From Fulvivirga ligni (lineage in GTDB: Bacteria > Bacteroidota > Bacteroidia > Cytophagales > Cyclobacteriaceae): 64,000 nt of DNA. Positions 36,801-44,159 of this stretch are shown here, one piece after another. The stretch covers positions 2,151,001 through 2,215,000 of the forward strand of contig NZ_CP089979.1 of the NCBI RefSeq assembly GCF_021389935.1. Direction: 5' to 3'. The notes under the pieces are model-generated. The model did not search any database, was not told the origin of the DNA, and saw only the letters and a list, made by a program, of their open reading frames with translations. The translations under genes were made by a program, and so were the position numbers. Position 1 is the stretch's first letter. Every line of letters starts with the position of its first letter.

Positions 36801-36969
36801 CGGAACGTTTAAGGCAGTTAGATTTAAGTTGGTGGGAAGAAATCTTCTAACTTTCTCTGACTATTCTGGATATGATCCTGAAATTGGTACAGTTCGTCAG
36901 CCTTATGACGGTACTTATGCTTATCCGAATTTTAGAAATTATGCAGCTTCTCTAACCTTAGAATTTTAA
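33850..36969 (+). CDS. SusC/RagA-family TonB-linked outer-membrane transporter
   Basis: 1039 residues with signal peptide (ending TLQAQ), carboxypeptidase-regulatory-like domain (RTISGKVTSLEDGSALPG), plug domain with YGSRAGNGVIAITTK, and a long barrel ending in an aromatic residue (LTLEF). The first 110 residues are very similar to those of the SusC at 18799, but the plug and barrel diverge strongly, so the two transporters probably take different substrates. SusD follows after 4 bp. No degradative enzyme is in the locus. Confidence 0.96.
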   Translation: MRRILLLTFTVVFVMFMQTLQAQDRTISGKVTSLEDGSALPGVNVVLKGTTLGAVTDIDGNYSVSVPANSKTLVFSFIGLSTEEIEIGERTTINVQMSPDVQQLSEVIISGVAGATPREKLTVSVAKIGEDRLNAVTGMSLATSLTGKVAGVRISNPSGAPGGASNILLRADNNLNNVDSDPLIIIDGQIMVGSLADINADDVASMEVIKGASASALYGSRAGNGVIAITTKRGSSLKKGDVRVTLRNEVGVQQIGKTLDLATHHPYALADDYQDFVGQYTKYDGVTYPDGYRDSGWHPGIAGNRTIDDDHYMDNEYGVVRDQQDMFFRIGVNYTNYVAVAANNTKSSIFASFENNSQEGIIMNTDGYDRQNFRVNYDLDVKPWLRLSTSNLFINTETNYPGSGGGVFFNIALAEPDANLEAENPDGQPYYLRMNQFNGETVNPLYPLYKAERDNKSRRWMGNYAANIEFADWINLDLSQSIEIYNYRYTLNNPADTWTPTGGTDETFGMSYTKGSLNKYSRERVTKNSQATLNLHGKVGDLTMKGKLSYLFEDRHDENFQASASQYAYKATPDFDNFSNISNASSGEFVEKAQNYFAILGLDWRDKLLFDGMFRYDGSSLFGPDSRWNSYYRLSGAYRITEDVEIPGINELKIRAAYGTAGMRPGFDFQYEIYRVSSGSFIQEQVGNYDLKPSVTTEREIGLNASIINKINFEASYAKSTTEDQFLRVPLFAPTNEGFAYQYQNAGTVESNTFEMSLGGNWVNKSDFTWNSNIVFSRVRQKITELPIAPYVFGDTDGGAQSIFYVREGETYGSMYGYTWVRSLEQMAQQLPEGSTIEDYEVNSDGYVVPAGSIGTPGEQAIKVLDEEGNPLYTKIGDGVADFNMGIANTLTYKGFTLYFLFDIKAGGDVYNSKGQWVTRDLRNGIMDMSGVPDSEKKAYDYYVNFYDVNTPNSYWVEDASFVKLRELSLGYSVPTTSLSGFLNGTFKAVRFKLVGRNLLTFSDYSGYDPEIGTVRQPYDGTYAYPNFRNYAASLTLEF

Positions 36970-36973
36970 AGAA

Positions 36974-38470
36974 TTGAAAATGATAAATATAAATTTCAGA
37001 AAGGTATCAATTTTCGCAATATTGATACTCTTAACTATTTCTTGTGATACTTCATTAGACTATGAAAACCCTAATGATCCTGATCGCTATAGAGTGTTGT
37101 CTGATGCTAGTGATGTGGAAGCACTTGCCGGAGGTTTGTATGTGAATGTTTATTCAGGTATGCATGAATATGACGGTGTTCAAATGATGTTGGCGACTGC
37201 GGCTGATAATATTTCTTGTTCTTGGGGAAATCAGGCTATGAGAGATATGTCCTGGGAGCCAAGAAATAATGCATGGGTGAATACTCCAGCCTACTCCTAC
37301 AAAGGTACAACTAAGCTTCTTTTCGATAGAATGTATAGTGCGATTAACACCTCTTCCAATATTTTATTTGTAATGGATGGTGAATTAGATTTAGGTGATA
37401 ATGAAATGAAGATTAGAGCCTGGTGTAAATTTATTCAAGGTGTGGCCTATGGAAATTTAGCACTTGTATTTGATAGAGCTTTTCTAATTGATGAAAAGAC
37501 CTCTGTAGAAAGTAATCTTGAAGCAGCTGTAGGTTTTGAAACTATACATGAGGCAGCAATGACCTATTTAGACGACGCTATCGACTTTGCATCGAGCAAT
37601 GATTTTACGATTAGTGCTGATTGGTTGGGGCAAAGTGGCGATATGAGTAGCACTGAATTTGTTAAGCTTATTAATACATATGCAGCTAGGTTTATGTCAT
37701 ATACTCCACGTAACTCTGCTCAGAAAATGGCTGTTGATTGGTCTAAAGTAAAAGAATATGCTGATGCTGGGATTACCAGTGACTTTAATATTTTAAATGA
37801 TAATTATGTTAACTGGTATGACGAGGCGGGTGATTATTTAACATATAATGGATGGGGTATTACAGACATGTATGTAGTTCATTTAATGGATGCATCTCAG
37901 CCTCAGCATTGGGATGATGATCCTGATTTTCCTCACCCGGCTAAATCGACTGATCCTGACGATAAAAGATTGGACACCGATTTCGCTTATGTTGCATCCA
38001 ATTGGTTTCAGGCCGCAAGAGGATATTATCATTATTCAAATTACAGACATAAGAGGTATGATGCTTTTTATGTGAATGCTACAGGGTTAAAACCTGAAAT
38101 TATGCTGTCAGAAAATGATATGTTGAGAGCTGAGGCTTTAGTATATTCTGGTGGTAGCTTGAGTGCTGCAGCGGATATAATTAACTCAGGAACCCGGAAA
38201 ACTAGAGGTGAAATGGAGGATGTAGAACCTGTTCAAGATGACCTTATCCAGGCTATTCACCATGAGAGACATGTGGAGATGTACACTACCGGTATGGGGC
38301 TGCAGTTCTTTGAAATGAGAAAGCTTGATTTGTTGCAGAAAGGAACGCCTTTACATTTACCATTACCTGCACAAACACTACAAACTTTAGAAGTGGCTGA
38401 GCCTTACTATACCTTTGGTACTGAGGCTAAAGCAGATGGAGTGAACACTTCGAACGGAGGTTGGAGATAA
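36974..38470 (+). CDS. SusD/RagB-family surface nutrient-binding lipoprotein
   Basis: 498 residues with lipobox TISC (mature CDTSLDYENPNDPD). The N-terminal pattern SDASDVEALAGGLYVN and the C-terminal block HERHVEMYTTGMGLQFFEMRK are SusD-like, although divergent from the SusD at 21783; it probably belongs to a different SusD subfamily. It is encoded 4 bp after its SusC partner and followed by a strong terminator, so the locus is a simple two-gene operon. Confidence 0.93.
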   Translation: MKMININFRKVSIFAILILLTISCDTSLDYENPNDPDRYRVLSDASDVEALAGGLYVNVYSGMHEYDGVQMMLATAADNISCSWGNQAMRDMSWEPRNNAWVNTPAYSYKGTTKLLFDRMYSAINTSSNILFVMDGELDLGDNEMKIRAWCKFIQGVAYGNLALVFDRAFLIDEKTSVESNLEAAVGFETIHEAAMTYLDDAIDFASSNDFTISADWLGQSGDMSSTEFVKLINTYAARFMSYTPRNSAQKMAVDWSKVKEYADAGITSDFNILNDNYVNWYDEAGDYLTYNGWGITDMYVVHLMDASQPQHWDDDPDFPHPAKSTDPDDKRLDTDFAYVASNWFQAARGYYHYSNYRHKRYDAFYVNATGLKPEIMLSENDMLRAEALVYSGGSLSAAADIINSGTRKTRGEMEDVEPVQDDLIQAIHHERHVEMYTTGMGLQFFEMRKLDLLQKGTPLHLPLPAQTLQTLEVAEPYYTFGTEAKADGVNTSNGGWR

Positions 38471-38491
38471 TATTTTATTATTAATTGTTAT

Positions 38492-38526
38492 AAAGAAAGC
38501 CCAAGTTTCAAGCTTGGGCTTTCTTT
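38492..38526. terminator. Bidirectional terminator after the second sus locus
   Basis: A perfect 14-bp stem AAAGAAAGCCCAAG / CTTGGGCTTTCTTT with a 7-nt loop lies between convergent susD-like and hldD genes. Confidence 0.9.
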
Positions 38527-38550
38527 ATTTAAAGAATTCAATATTTTAAT

Positions 38551-39507
38551 TTATTTAAGTAACAAATACCCCTTCACATAATCCTCAACCCCATCTTCTA
38601 GCTCATAAAACTTTTTGCCATAGCCAATAGATTTAAGTTTATCCATGTTGGCTTCGGTGAAATATTGATATTTATCTCTAATATCCTCTGGGGTATCTAT
38701 GAAACTGATATTTTCTTCCTTATCCATGGCTTTGAATACGGCTTTGGTTAAATCCAGGAAAGTTCTGGCCTTACCACTTCCGAGATTGTAAATGCCCGAG
38801 TCTTTTCTGTGGTGCATGAGCCAAATGCATACATCTAACACATCTTTCACATATACAAAGTCTCTTTGCTGTTCGCCATCTTTATATTCAGGATTGTGAG
38901 ACCTAAATAATCTCATACCTCCGGTGTCACTTATTTGATTGAAAGCATGCCAGATTACGGAAGCCATACGTCCTTTATGGTTCTCATTGGGCCCATAAAC
39001 ATTGAAGAATTTTAAGCCAGCCCAAAAGAATGGTTTTTCGTCCTGATCCAGCGCCCATACATCAAAATCTTGCTTAGATTGACCGTAAGGGTTTAAAGGT
39101 TTTAATTTATCAATGTTAGATTCATCGTCATCGTAGCCATATTCGCCGAGACCATAGGTGGCTGCAGAAGAAGCGTAAACTAAAGGAATCTGATATTTTA
39201 CACATCTTTTCCACACCTCTTTGGTGTAATTGGTATTTAATCTCTCCAATAACTCTACATCGAATAATGTGGTGTCTGTTTTTGCTCCAATGTGAAAGAA
39301 GAATTCAACCTCTTCGTGATTTACATCAAGCCAGCTCATGAAGTCGTCTCTATCTACTTTTTGCTGAATCTTCAGGCCCTCAAGGTTCTTGTTCTTCTTC
39401 TCATTATCAAACTTATCTACAGCTATTATATAGTTGAAATTCTCTTGGTTGAGTTTGTGTATAAGTTGGCTTCCTATGAATCCTGCAGCACCCGTTACGA
39501 TAATCAT
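38551..39507 (-). CDS. hldD: ADP-glyceromanno-heptose 6-epimerase
   Basis: 318 residues from ATG 39507 (MIIVTGAAGFIGS), preferred over an in-frame TTG seven codons upstream because short-chain dehydrogenases of this family start at the NAD-binding GxxGxxG strand. The Rossmann motif is GAAGFIG, the catalytic Tyr-Lys pair lies in NPYGQSKQDFD, and the KFFNVYGPNENHKGRMASV block is specific for HldD. The enzyme makes ADP-L-glycero-D-manno-heptose for LPS core. Divergent from queD; lpxB, another LPS gene, is close by. Confidence 0.93.
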   Translation of the reverse strand: MIIVTGAAGFIGSQLIHKLNQENFNYIIAVDKFDNEKKNKNLEGLKIQQKVDRDDFMSWLDVNHEEVEFFFHIGAKTDTTLFDVELLERLNTNYTKEVWKRCVKYQIPLVYASSAATYGLGEYGYDDDESNIDKLKPLNPYGQSKQDFDVWALDQDEKPFFWAGLKFFNVYGPNENHKGRMASVIWHAFNQISDTGGMRLFRSHNPEYKDGEQQRDFVYVKDVLDVCIWLMHHRKDSGIYNLGSGKARTFLDLTKAVFKAMDKEENISFIDTPEDIRDKYQYFTEANMDKLKSIGYGKKFYELEDGVEDYVKGYLLLK

Positions 39508-39588
39508 ATTCTTCTTCTTTTTTGGCAAAGTAACCCAAACCCAACGTTATAATAAAATGCTGTTCCTTAAATCTTACTCCCTCTTTCG

Positions 39589-39596
39589 TATATTTG
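39589..39596 (+). promoter_or_regulatory. Candidate -7 box (TATATTTG) for queD-lpxB
   Basis: TATATTTG lies 20 bp before the queD start codon, which would give a leader of about 12-15 nt. Confidence 0.6.
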
Positions 39597-39616
39597 CACT
39601 TTGAAGGAAAAAGGTC

Positions 39617-40033
39617 ATGGTTTTTGTAAGTAGGAAAGAACATTTTAACGCTGCGCATAAATTATACAATCCAAAGTGGACTGAGGAAAAGAACGTGGAA
39701 GTATTTGGTCCTTGCGCTAATTCTAATTGGCATGGGCATAATTTTGATTTAATTGTTACCGTAAAAGGTGATCCTGATCCTGATACAGGATTTGTGGTAG
39801 ACCTGAAGAAGCTTAGTGTTCTTATTAAGGAACAAATTATTGAGAAGGTAGATCATAAAAACCTCAATATGGACGTTGATTTCATGCAGGGTAAAATGGC
39901 GAGTACAGAGAATCTGGTAATAGAGTTCTGGAGAATACTGGAAAGTAAACTGCCTCAGATTACTGATAATGCGGTTTTACATTGTCTAAAGCTTTATGAA
40001 ACACCTCGAAATTTTGTTGAATACTACGGTTAG
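39617..40033 (+). CDS. queD: 6-carboxytetrahydropterin synthase / PTPS family
   Basis: 138-residue pterin synthase family protein. Zinc ligands His14 (FNAAHKL), His39 and His41 (WHGHNF) and the catalytic Cys33 (GPCANSNW) are present. In bacteria without biopterin synthesis this family usually makes 6-carboxy-tetrahydropterin for queuosine. The CxxxHGH spacing fits QueD, but a pyruvoyl-tetrahydropterin synthase activity cannot be excluded. It is 6 bp upstream of lpxB and co-transcribed. Confidence 0.88.
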   Translation: MVFVSRKEHFNAAHKLYNPKWTEEKNVEVFGPCANSNWHGHNFDLIVTVKGDPDPDTGFVVDLKKLSVLIKEQIIEKVDHKNLNMDVDFMQGKMASTENLVIEFWRILESKLPQITDNAVLHCLKLYETPRNFVEYYG

Positions 40034-40039
40034 CCGTTA

Positions 40040-41137
40040 ATGAAGTACTATATCATAGCCGGAGAGCGATCTGGCGATTTACACTCCAGCAATCTCATCA
40101 AAAGCATAAAACAGCTTGATTCTCAGGCTGAATTTAAAGGCTATGGTGGGGATTATATGCAGGAGGCTGGGGCAGAAATTTCTGTACATTATAAAGACTT
40201 AGCCTTTATGGGCTTCCTGGAGGTGGTTAAAAATCTTCGAACCATCAAGGGCTATCTCAAGCGTTGCAAACAAGAGATTTTAGATTACAAGCCTAATGCG
40301 ATTATACTGGTAGATTACGCAGGCTTTAATCTCAAAATTGCCGGATTCGCTAAGAAACATAATATTCCAGTCTACTATTATATTTCACCAAAAGTATGGG
40401 CCTGGAATCAGAAAAGAGCCTGGAAAATTAAGGACAGAGTGGATCATATGATGACCATTATGCCTTTTGAAAAGGAATTCTATAAGAAGTTTGATTGGGA
40501 AGTTGACTATGTAGGAAACCCTGTTCTGGATGCGGTAAAGAGCCATCAGGTCAGCGCGGATAAGCTTAATGGAATTACCGATTACGTGGCCATACTTCCA
40601 GGTAGTAGAAAGCAGGAGTTAGAATCCATCTTACCTACTTTAAGTAAGGTTGTAGATGCATTTCCTGAGATGAAATTTGCCGTGGCTGCAGTAAATAATC
40701 TGCCCGAAGACTCATACTCGGTTATAGCGGATAAGCCTAACGTTCAGCTTTTTGAAGGGTCTACTTATGACTTGCTTGCAGGTGCTAAGGCTGCTATTGT
40801 AACATCAGGAACAGCTACATTAGAAACAGCCATGTGGGAAGTGCCGCAGATTGTTGTTTATAAAACAAGTGGTGTGTCATATGCTATTGCCAAGAGTTTG
40901 ATCAAGGTGCCATATATTTCATTGGTAAATCTCATTGCAGATAAGGAAGTGGTGAGAGAGTTAATTCAAAAGGAAATGAATCCACAGTCTATTCAAAAGG
41001 AGCTCAATAGGGTGCTCAACGATTCTGATTACAGGCAGAATATGCTGAGTGATTACCAGAAAATTAAAAAGAAGCTGGACATCGGCAGGGCTTCTGATAA
41101 TGCTGCCAAAATTATAGTGGATAGAATGAAATCATAA
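40040..41137 (+). CDS. lpxB: Lipid-A-disaccharide synthase
   Basis: 365-residue peripheral membrane glycosyltransferase (GT19) that joins UDP-diacylglucosamine and lipid X in lipid A biosynthesis. It begins YYIIAGERSGDLHSSNLI, the LpxB signature, and contains YYYISPKVWAWNQKRAWKIK, PFEKEFYKKF, VGNPVLD, LPGSRKQE and the SGTATLETA block. It starts 6 bp after queD and ends before a hairpin shared with the convergent typA. Confidence 0.96.
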   Translation: MKYYIIAGERSGDLHSSNLIKSIKQLDSQAEFKGYGGDYMQEAGAEISVHYKDLAFMGFLEVVKNLRTIKGYLKRCKQEILDYKPNAIILVDYAGFNLKIAGFAKKHNIPVYYYISPKVWAWNQKRAWKIKDRVDHMMTIMPFEKEFYKKFDWEVDYVGNPVLDAVKSHQVSADKLNGITDYVAILPGSRKQELESILPTLSKVVDAFPEMKFAVAAVNNLPEDSYSVIADKPNVQLFEGSTYDLLAGAKAAIVTSGTATLETAMWEVPQIVVYKTSGVSYAIAKSLIKVPYISLVNLIADKEVVRELIQKEMNPQSIQKELNRVLNDSDYRQNMLSDYQKIKKKLDIGRASDNAAKIIVDRMKS

Positions 41138-41143
41138 AATAGA

Positions 41144-41170
41144 AAAGGCCAACATCAAATGTTGGCCTTT
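41144..41170. terminator. Bidirectional terminator between lpxB and typA
   Basis: A perfect 12-bp stem AAAGGCCAACAT / ATGTTGGCCTTT with a CAA loop plus one base lies between two convergent genes. Confidence 0.88.
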
Positions 41171-41192
41171 CTTATATTAATCTGTTGAATGA

Positions 41193-42998
41193 TTAACTTT
41201 CTTTGTTACTCATTCTTTTTCTCTCGTTCTCATCAAGATAGATCTTTCTCATTCTCATAGACTTAGGAGTTACCTCTAGGTATTCATCTTTTTGGATGTA
41301 TTCCAAGGCTTCTTCTAAAGAGAATTTTCTAGCAGGAGCAATCTTGGCATTGTTATCAGAACCTGATGCTCTCATGTTAGTTAATTTCTTTCCTTTTTGA
41401 ACATTAACTACCAGGTCATTATCTCTTGAGTGCTCGCCGATAACCTGTCCCATATATAAATCATCTCCTGGATCTACGAAGAATACACCTCTATCCTGAA
41501 GTTTATCTATAGAATATGCAGTAGAAGGACCTGACTCCATTGAGATTAAAGATCCGTTGATTCTTCCAGGTATATCACCTTTGAATGGAGCATATTCTTT
41601 GAATCGGTGAGTCATAATTGCTTCACCAGCAGTGGCTGTAAGCACGTTATTTCTTAAACCGATGATTCCTCTTGCAGGGATGTCAAACTCAAGGTGCTGT
41701 AAATCTCCTTTTGGCTCCATGATTTTCATTTCACCTTTCTTGGCACTTACAAGCTCTATCACTTTTCCAGAGCTTTCTTGAGGTACATCTACTACCAAGT
41801 GTTCAATTGGCTCGTGTTTTACACCATCTATTTCTTTGAAAAGCACTTGCGGCTGACCTACTTGTAGCTCATAACCCTCTCTTCTCATAGTTTCTATAAG
41901 TACAGACAAGTGAAGGATACCACGACCAAATACGTTGAAACGATCCTCAGAAGTTGTATCTTCTATTCTTAAAGCAAGGTTCTTTTCAGTTTCTTTATAT
42001 AAACGATCTCTCAAATGTCTTGAAGTAACGAATTTACCTTCTTTACCGAAGAAAGGAGAGTTGTTTATAGTGAAAAGCATACTCATAGTAGGCTCATCAA
42101 TAGCTATACGAGGCAGTGGTTGTGGATTTTCCAGACTGGTAACAGTATCTCCCAGTTCGAAATCTTCAATACCTACTAACGCACAAATTTCTCCGGAAGA
42201 GGCATCAGTAACACGTTTTTTACCTAAGCCTTCAAATATATGTACTTCTTTTACCTTGGCTCTTTTTACAGATCCGTCAGCTTTCGTAAGTCCTACAGTA
42301 TCTCCTTCTTTTACAGTACCCTGGTTAATTCTTCCTATGGCAATTCTTCCTACATAAGAAGAGAAGTCAAGGGATGTAACCTGCATTTGTAAAATACCTT
42401 CATTTTGAGGAGCTGGTGGTATGAATTCCACTATCGCATCTAAAAGTGGTATTATATTATCAGTAGGAGTTTTCCAGTCTGTATTCATCCAGCCTTGCTT
42501 AGAAGAACCATATAGCGTAGGGAAATCTAATTGCTCCTCAGTAGCATCAAGGTTGAACATTAAATCGAATACCTGTTCGTGAACTTCGTCTGGGCGACAG
42601 TTTTCTTTATCCACCTTGTTCACAATTACTATAGGCTTAAGGCCTAATGAAAGTGCTTTACCAAGTACGAATCGGGTCTGAGGCATTGGTCCTTCAAAGG
42701 CATCTACAAGAAGAATTACCCCATCGGCCATTTTCAAAACCCTTTCTACCTCACCACCAAAGTCGGCGTGACCAGGAGTGTCAATAATGTTAATCTTTAC
42801 ATCATTATATCTTACTGAAACGTTCTTAGATACAATGGTGATACCTCTTTCTTTCTCAAGATCTTCGTTATCAAGGATTAAGTCATCTGTTTCCTCGTTA
42901 TCTCTTAAGATTTTAGAAGCATGAATGATTTTGTCAACCAAAGTAGTTTTACCGTGGTCAACGTGAGCTATAATAGCTACGTTTCTAATATTTTGCAT
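41193..42998 (-). CDS. typA: Ribosome-associated GTPase TypA/BipA
   Basis: 601-residue translational GTPase involved in ribosome assembly and stress adaptation. The start is placed at ATG 42998 (MQNIRNVAIIAHVDHGKTT), since the family begins here and a TAnnTTTG box at 43016-43023 would put the transcript start downstream of the alternative ATG at 43028. G motifs: AHVDHGKTT, DTPGHADF, NKVDKE. The C-terminal TypA-specific domain ends SLEEALEYIQKDEYLEVTPKS-like. Monocistronic; convergent with lpxB. Confidence 0.95.
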   Translation of the reverse strand: MQNIRNVAIIAHVDHGKTTLVDKIIHASKILRDNEETDDLILDNEDLEKERGITIVSKNVSVRYNDVKINIIDTPGHADFGGEVERVLKMADGVILLVDAFEGPMPQTRFVLGKALSLGLKPIVIVNKVDKENCRPDEVHEQVFDLMFNLDATEEQLDFPTLYGSSKQGWMNTDWKTPTDNIIPLLDAIVEFIPPAPQNEGILQMQVTSLDFSSYVGRIAIGRINQGTVKEGDTVGLTKADGSVKRAKVKEVHIFEGLGKKRVTDASSGEICALVGIEDFELGDTVTSLENPQPLPRIAIDEPTMSMLFTINNSPFFGKEGKFVTSRHLRDRLYKETEKNLALRIEDTTSEDRFNVFGRGILHLSVLIETMRREGYELQVGQPQVLFKEIDGVKHEPIEHLVVDVPQESSGKVIELVSAKKGEMKIMEPKGDLQHLEFDIPARGIIGLRNNVLTATAGEAIMTHRFKEYAPFKGDIPGRINGSLISMESGPSTAYSIDKLQDRGVFFVDPGDDLYMGQVIGEHSRDNDLVVNVQKGKKLTNMRASGSDNNAKIAPARKFSLEEALEYIQKDEYLEVTPKSMRMRKIYLDENERKRMSNKES

Positions 42999-43015
42999 AG
43001 ACTGAAATTGAGCTG

Positions 43016-43023
43016 CAAAGCTA
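43016..43023 (-). promoter_or_regulatory. Candidate -7 box (TAGCTTTG) for typA
   Basis: On the minus strand TAGCTTTG ends 18 bp before ATG 42998. It supports the shorter TypA start and implies a very short leader. Confidence 0.5.
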
Positions 43024-43264
43024 ATCATTTAATAGCAGAATATAGTGATAGCTATGTTAAAATTAAATGATTAATGAGGTGCTCTCAGAAGTGTTGTTTG
43101 GTCGATGAAATGCCAAAATGAACAGTTGAAATGCGGGTAAGTACCTTAAACGTATAAAATGGTGAATTGTTTTCTTAGTTATATTAATAATTAAGAAACT
43201 TCAATAGTGGATATGTAAGGTCTGTTTATAAGTATATATAATTAGGTATATACTCGTAGAGAAA

Positions 43265-43272
43265 CAAAGGTA
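43265..43272 (-). promoter_or_regulatory. Second candidate -7 box upstream of typA
   Basis: TACCTTTG on the minus strand, about 270 bp before typA. It would give a long leader containing an AT-rich inverted repeat (AGTATATA / TATATACT). It is less certain than the proximal box. Apart from these boxes, bases 43024-43419 hold no convincing gene. Confidence 0.35.
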
Positions 43273-43419
43273 ACCTTATTTGATAAGAGTACGTCTGTTA
43301 AATGATTCTCCTATGTATTGCTTTAAATATTATTAGGTAACCCATTGTATAACAAATTTTTATTGCAAAATGTTTTTATGAACAACGGGATCCTAATGAA
43401 TATCGAACTAGATCTGGAA

Positions 43420-43590
43420 TTAGAATTGAGTCGTGTCGCTCATTGTGAATCCTCCTACAGGTTCTTGAGTCTTAGTTGGGGTTGATTTTTCTTCTAATTT
43501 TTTTCTGTTATTTATTTTGTTTACAGGGATGAAAGCAAATGAAGCTGCAATAGCTAATATAGATGTGAGTATTAATATTTTCTTTTTCAT
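43420..43590 (-). CDS. Small exported peptide with internal VGGF motif
   Basis: 56 residues from ATG 43590, read by eye. Residues 1-20 are a Sec-type signal/anchor (MKKKILILTS, then AAASFAF-like), with no lipobox cysteine. The following segment is basic (NKINNRKKLEEK), and the tail reads EPVGGFTMSDTTQF. It is the last gene of a minus-strand array; the start context resembles the three lipopeptide genes upstream, and it shares their GGF tripeptide but little else. Function unknown. If the GG were a cleavage site, a nine-residue peptide would be released; that is only a conjecture. Confidence 0.65.
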   Translation of the reverse strand: MKKKILILTSILAIAASFAFIPVNKINNRKKLEEKSTPTKTQEPVGGFTMSDTTQF

Positions 43591-43622
43591 GTTCGATATT
43601 CTTTTAGTTCTGTTGATATGTT

Positions 43623-43769
43623 TTAGAATCCACCAGTTTCGCGAATTACTGAACCATCTCCGCTGGTGTGGTCCACATTATTATTGGGAGTGATCTCCTC
43701 TTCAGTGCATGAGGCAAAGAATGTGATAGTAAATAATGCTAACAATAAGGCTGTAAATAATCTTTTCAT
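43623..43769 (-). CDS. Small lipopeptide, array copy C
   Basis: 48 residues with lipoprotein signal peptide (MKRLFTALLL, lipobox FASC, Cys21) and mature start CTEEEITP. It has the same length as copies A and B and differs from them at seven positions: one in the signal peptide (residue 11) and six between residues 22 and 33. The last 15 residues, HTSGDGSVIRETGGF, are identical in all three. It is the third unit of a 195-bp tandem repeat. The acidic run after the cysteine resembles a Bacteroidota surface-export signal. Confidence 0.82.
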   Translation of the reverse strand: MKRLFTALLLALFTITFFASCTEEEITPNNNVDHTSGDGSVIRETGGF

Positions 43770-43817
43770 GTTCAAGTTTGGTTTTATATAGTAGAAGAAA
43801 TGTTATGGTAGATTGAA

Positions 43818-43964
43818 TTAGAATCCTCCAGTTTCACGAATCACAGAACCGTCCCCGCTGGTATGTCCAGTGGTGTTTTTAGGTGCAATTTCTTCTTCCG
43901 CACAAGAGGCAAAGAATGTGATAGTAAATAATACTAATAATAGGGCTGTAAATAATCTTTTCAT
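43818..43964 (-). CDS. Small lipopeptide, array copy B
   Basis: 48 residues, identical in protein sequence to copy A (44013-44159). By eye the two genes differ at eight nucleotide positions, all synonymous, which indicates that the whole 48-residue product is under selection rather than freshly duplicated. Signal peptide with lipobox FASC (Cys21), mature part CAEEEIAPKNTTG followed by the invariant HTSGDGSVIRETGGF. No family is recognised. It probably shares a transcript with copies A and C and the following small peptide gene. Confidence 0.85.
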   Translation of the reverse strand: MKRLFTALLLVLFTITFFASCAEEEIAPKNTTGHTSGDGSVIRETGGF

Positions 43965-44012
43965 GTTCAAGTTTAGTTTTGTAAAGTAGAAGAAATGTTA
44001 AGGTAGGTTGAA

Positions 44013-44159
44013 TTAAAATCCACCAGTTTCGCGAATCACAGAACCGTCTCCGCTAGTATGTCCGGTGGTGTTTTTAGGTGCAATTTCTTCTTCCGCACAA
44101 GAGGCAAAGAATGTGATAGTGAATAATACTAATAATAAGGCTGTAAATAATCTTTTCAT
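44013..44159 (-). CDS. Small lipopeptide, array copy A
   Basis: 48 residues from ATG 44159; a longer in-frame start at 44198 would add 13 residues before the signal peptide and is disfavoured because copies B and C begin at the same MKRLFTALLL. The lipobox is FASC, and the predicted mature product is a 28-residue acylated peptide. It is the first unit of the array and lies 360 bp from the divergent TPR histidine kinase. No TAnnTTTG box was found upstream. Confidence 0.85.
   Translation of the reverse strand: MKRLFTALLLVLFTITFFASCAEEEIAPKNTTGHTSGDGSVIRETGGF

Larger units (their letters stand above)
43623..44159 (-). repeat. Tandem array of lipopeptide genes, 195-bp period
   Basis: Start codons at 44159, 43964 and 43769 are exactly 195 bp apart. 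The repeated unit covers the 147-bp gene and the 48-bp spacer (GTTCAAGTTT, then TAGAAGAAATGTTA), so whole units were duplicated. Confidence 0.9.

Noticed and set aside
41935-42357. 140-residue plus-strand frame inside typA
   Set aside because: Ser/Pro/Leu-rich antisense shadow of typA.
43398-43485. Plus-strand ORF starting ATG near 43398
   Set aside because: Short, antisense to the fourth small peptide gene, and without recognisable features.
43623-44159. CRISPR-like array
   Set aside because: The repeat unit is 195 bp and codes for protein; there are no short repeats with unique spacers and no cas genes in the window.
43623-44159. RiPP precursor cluster
   Set aside because: No modification enzyme or peptide ABC exporter is adjacent, and the products have lipoprotein signal peptides instead of cytosolic leader peptides.
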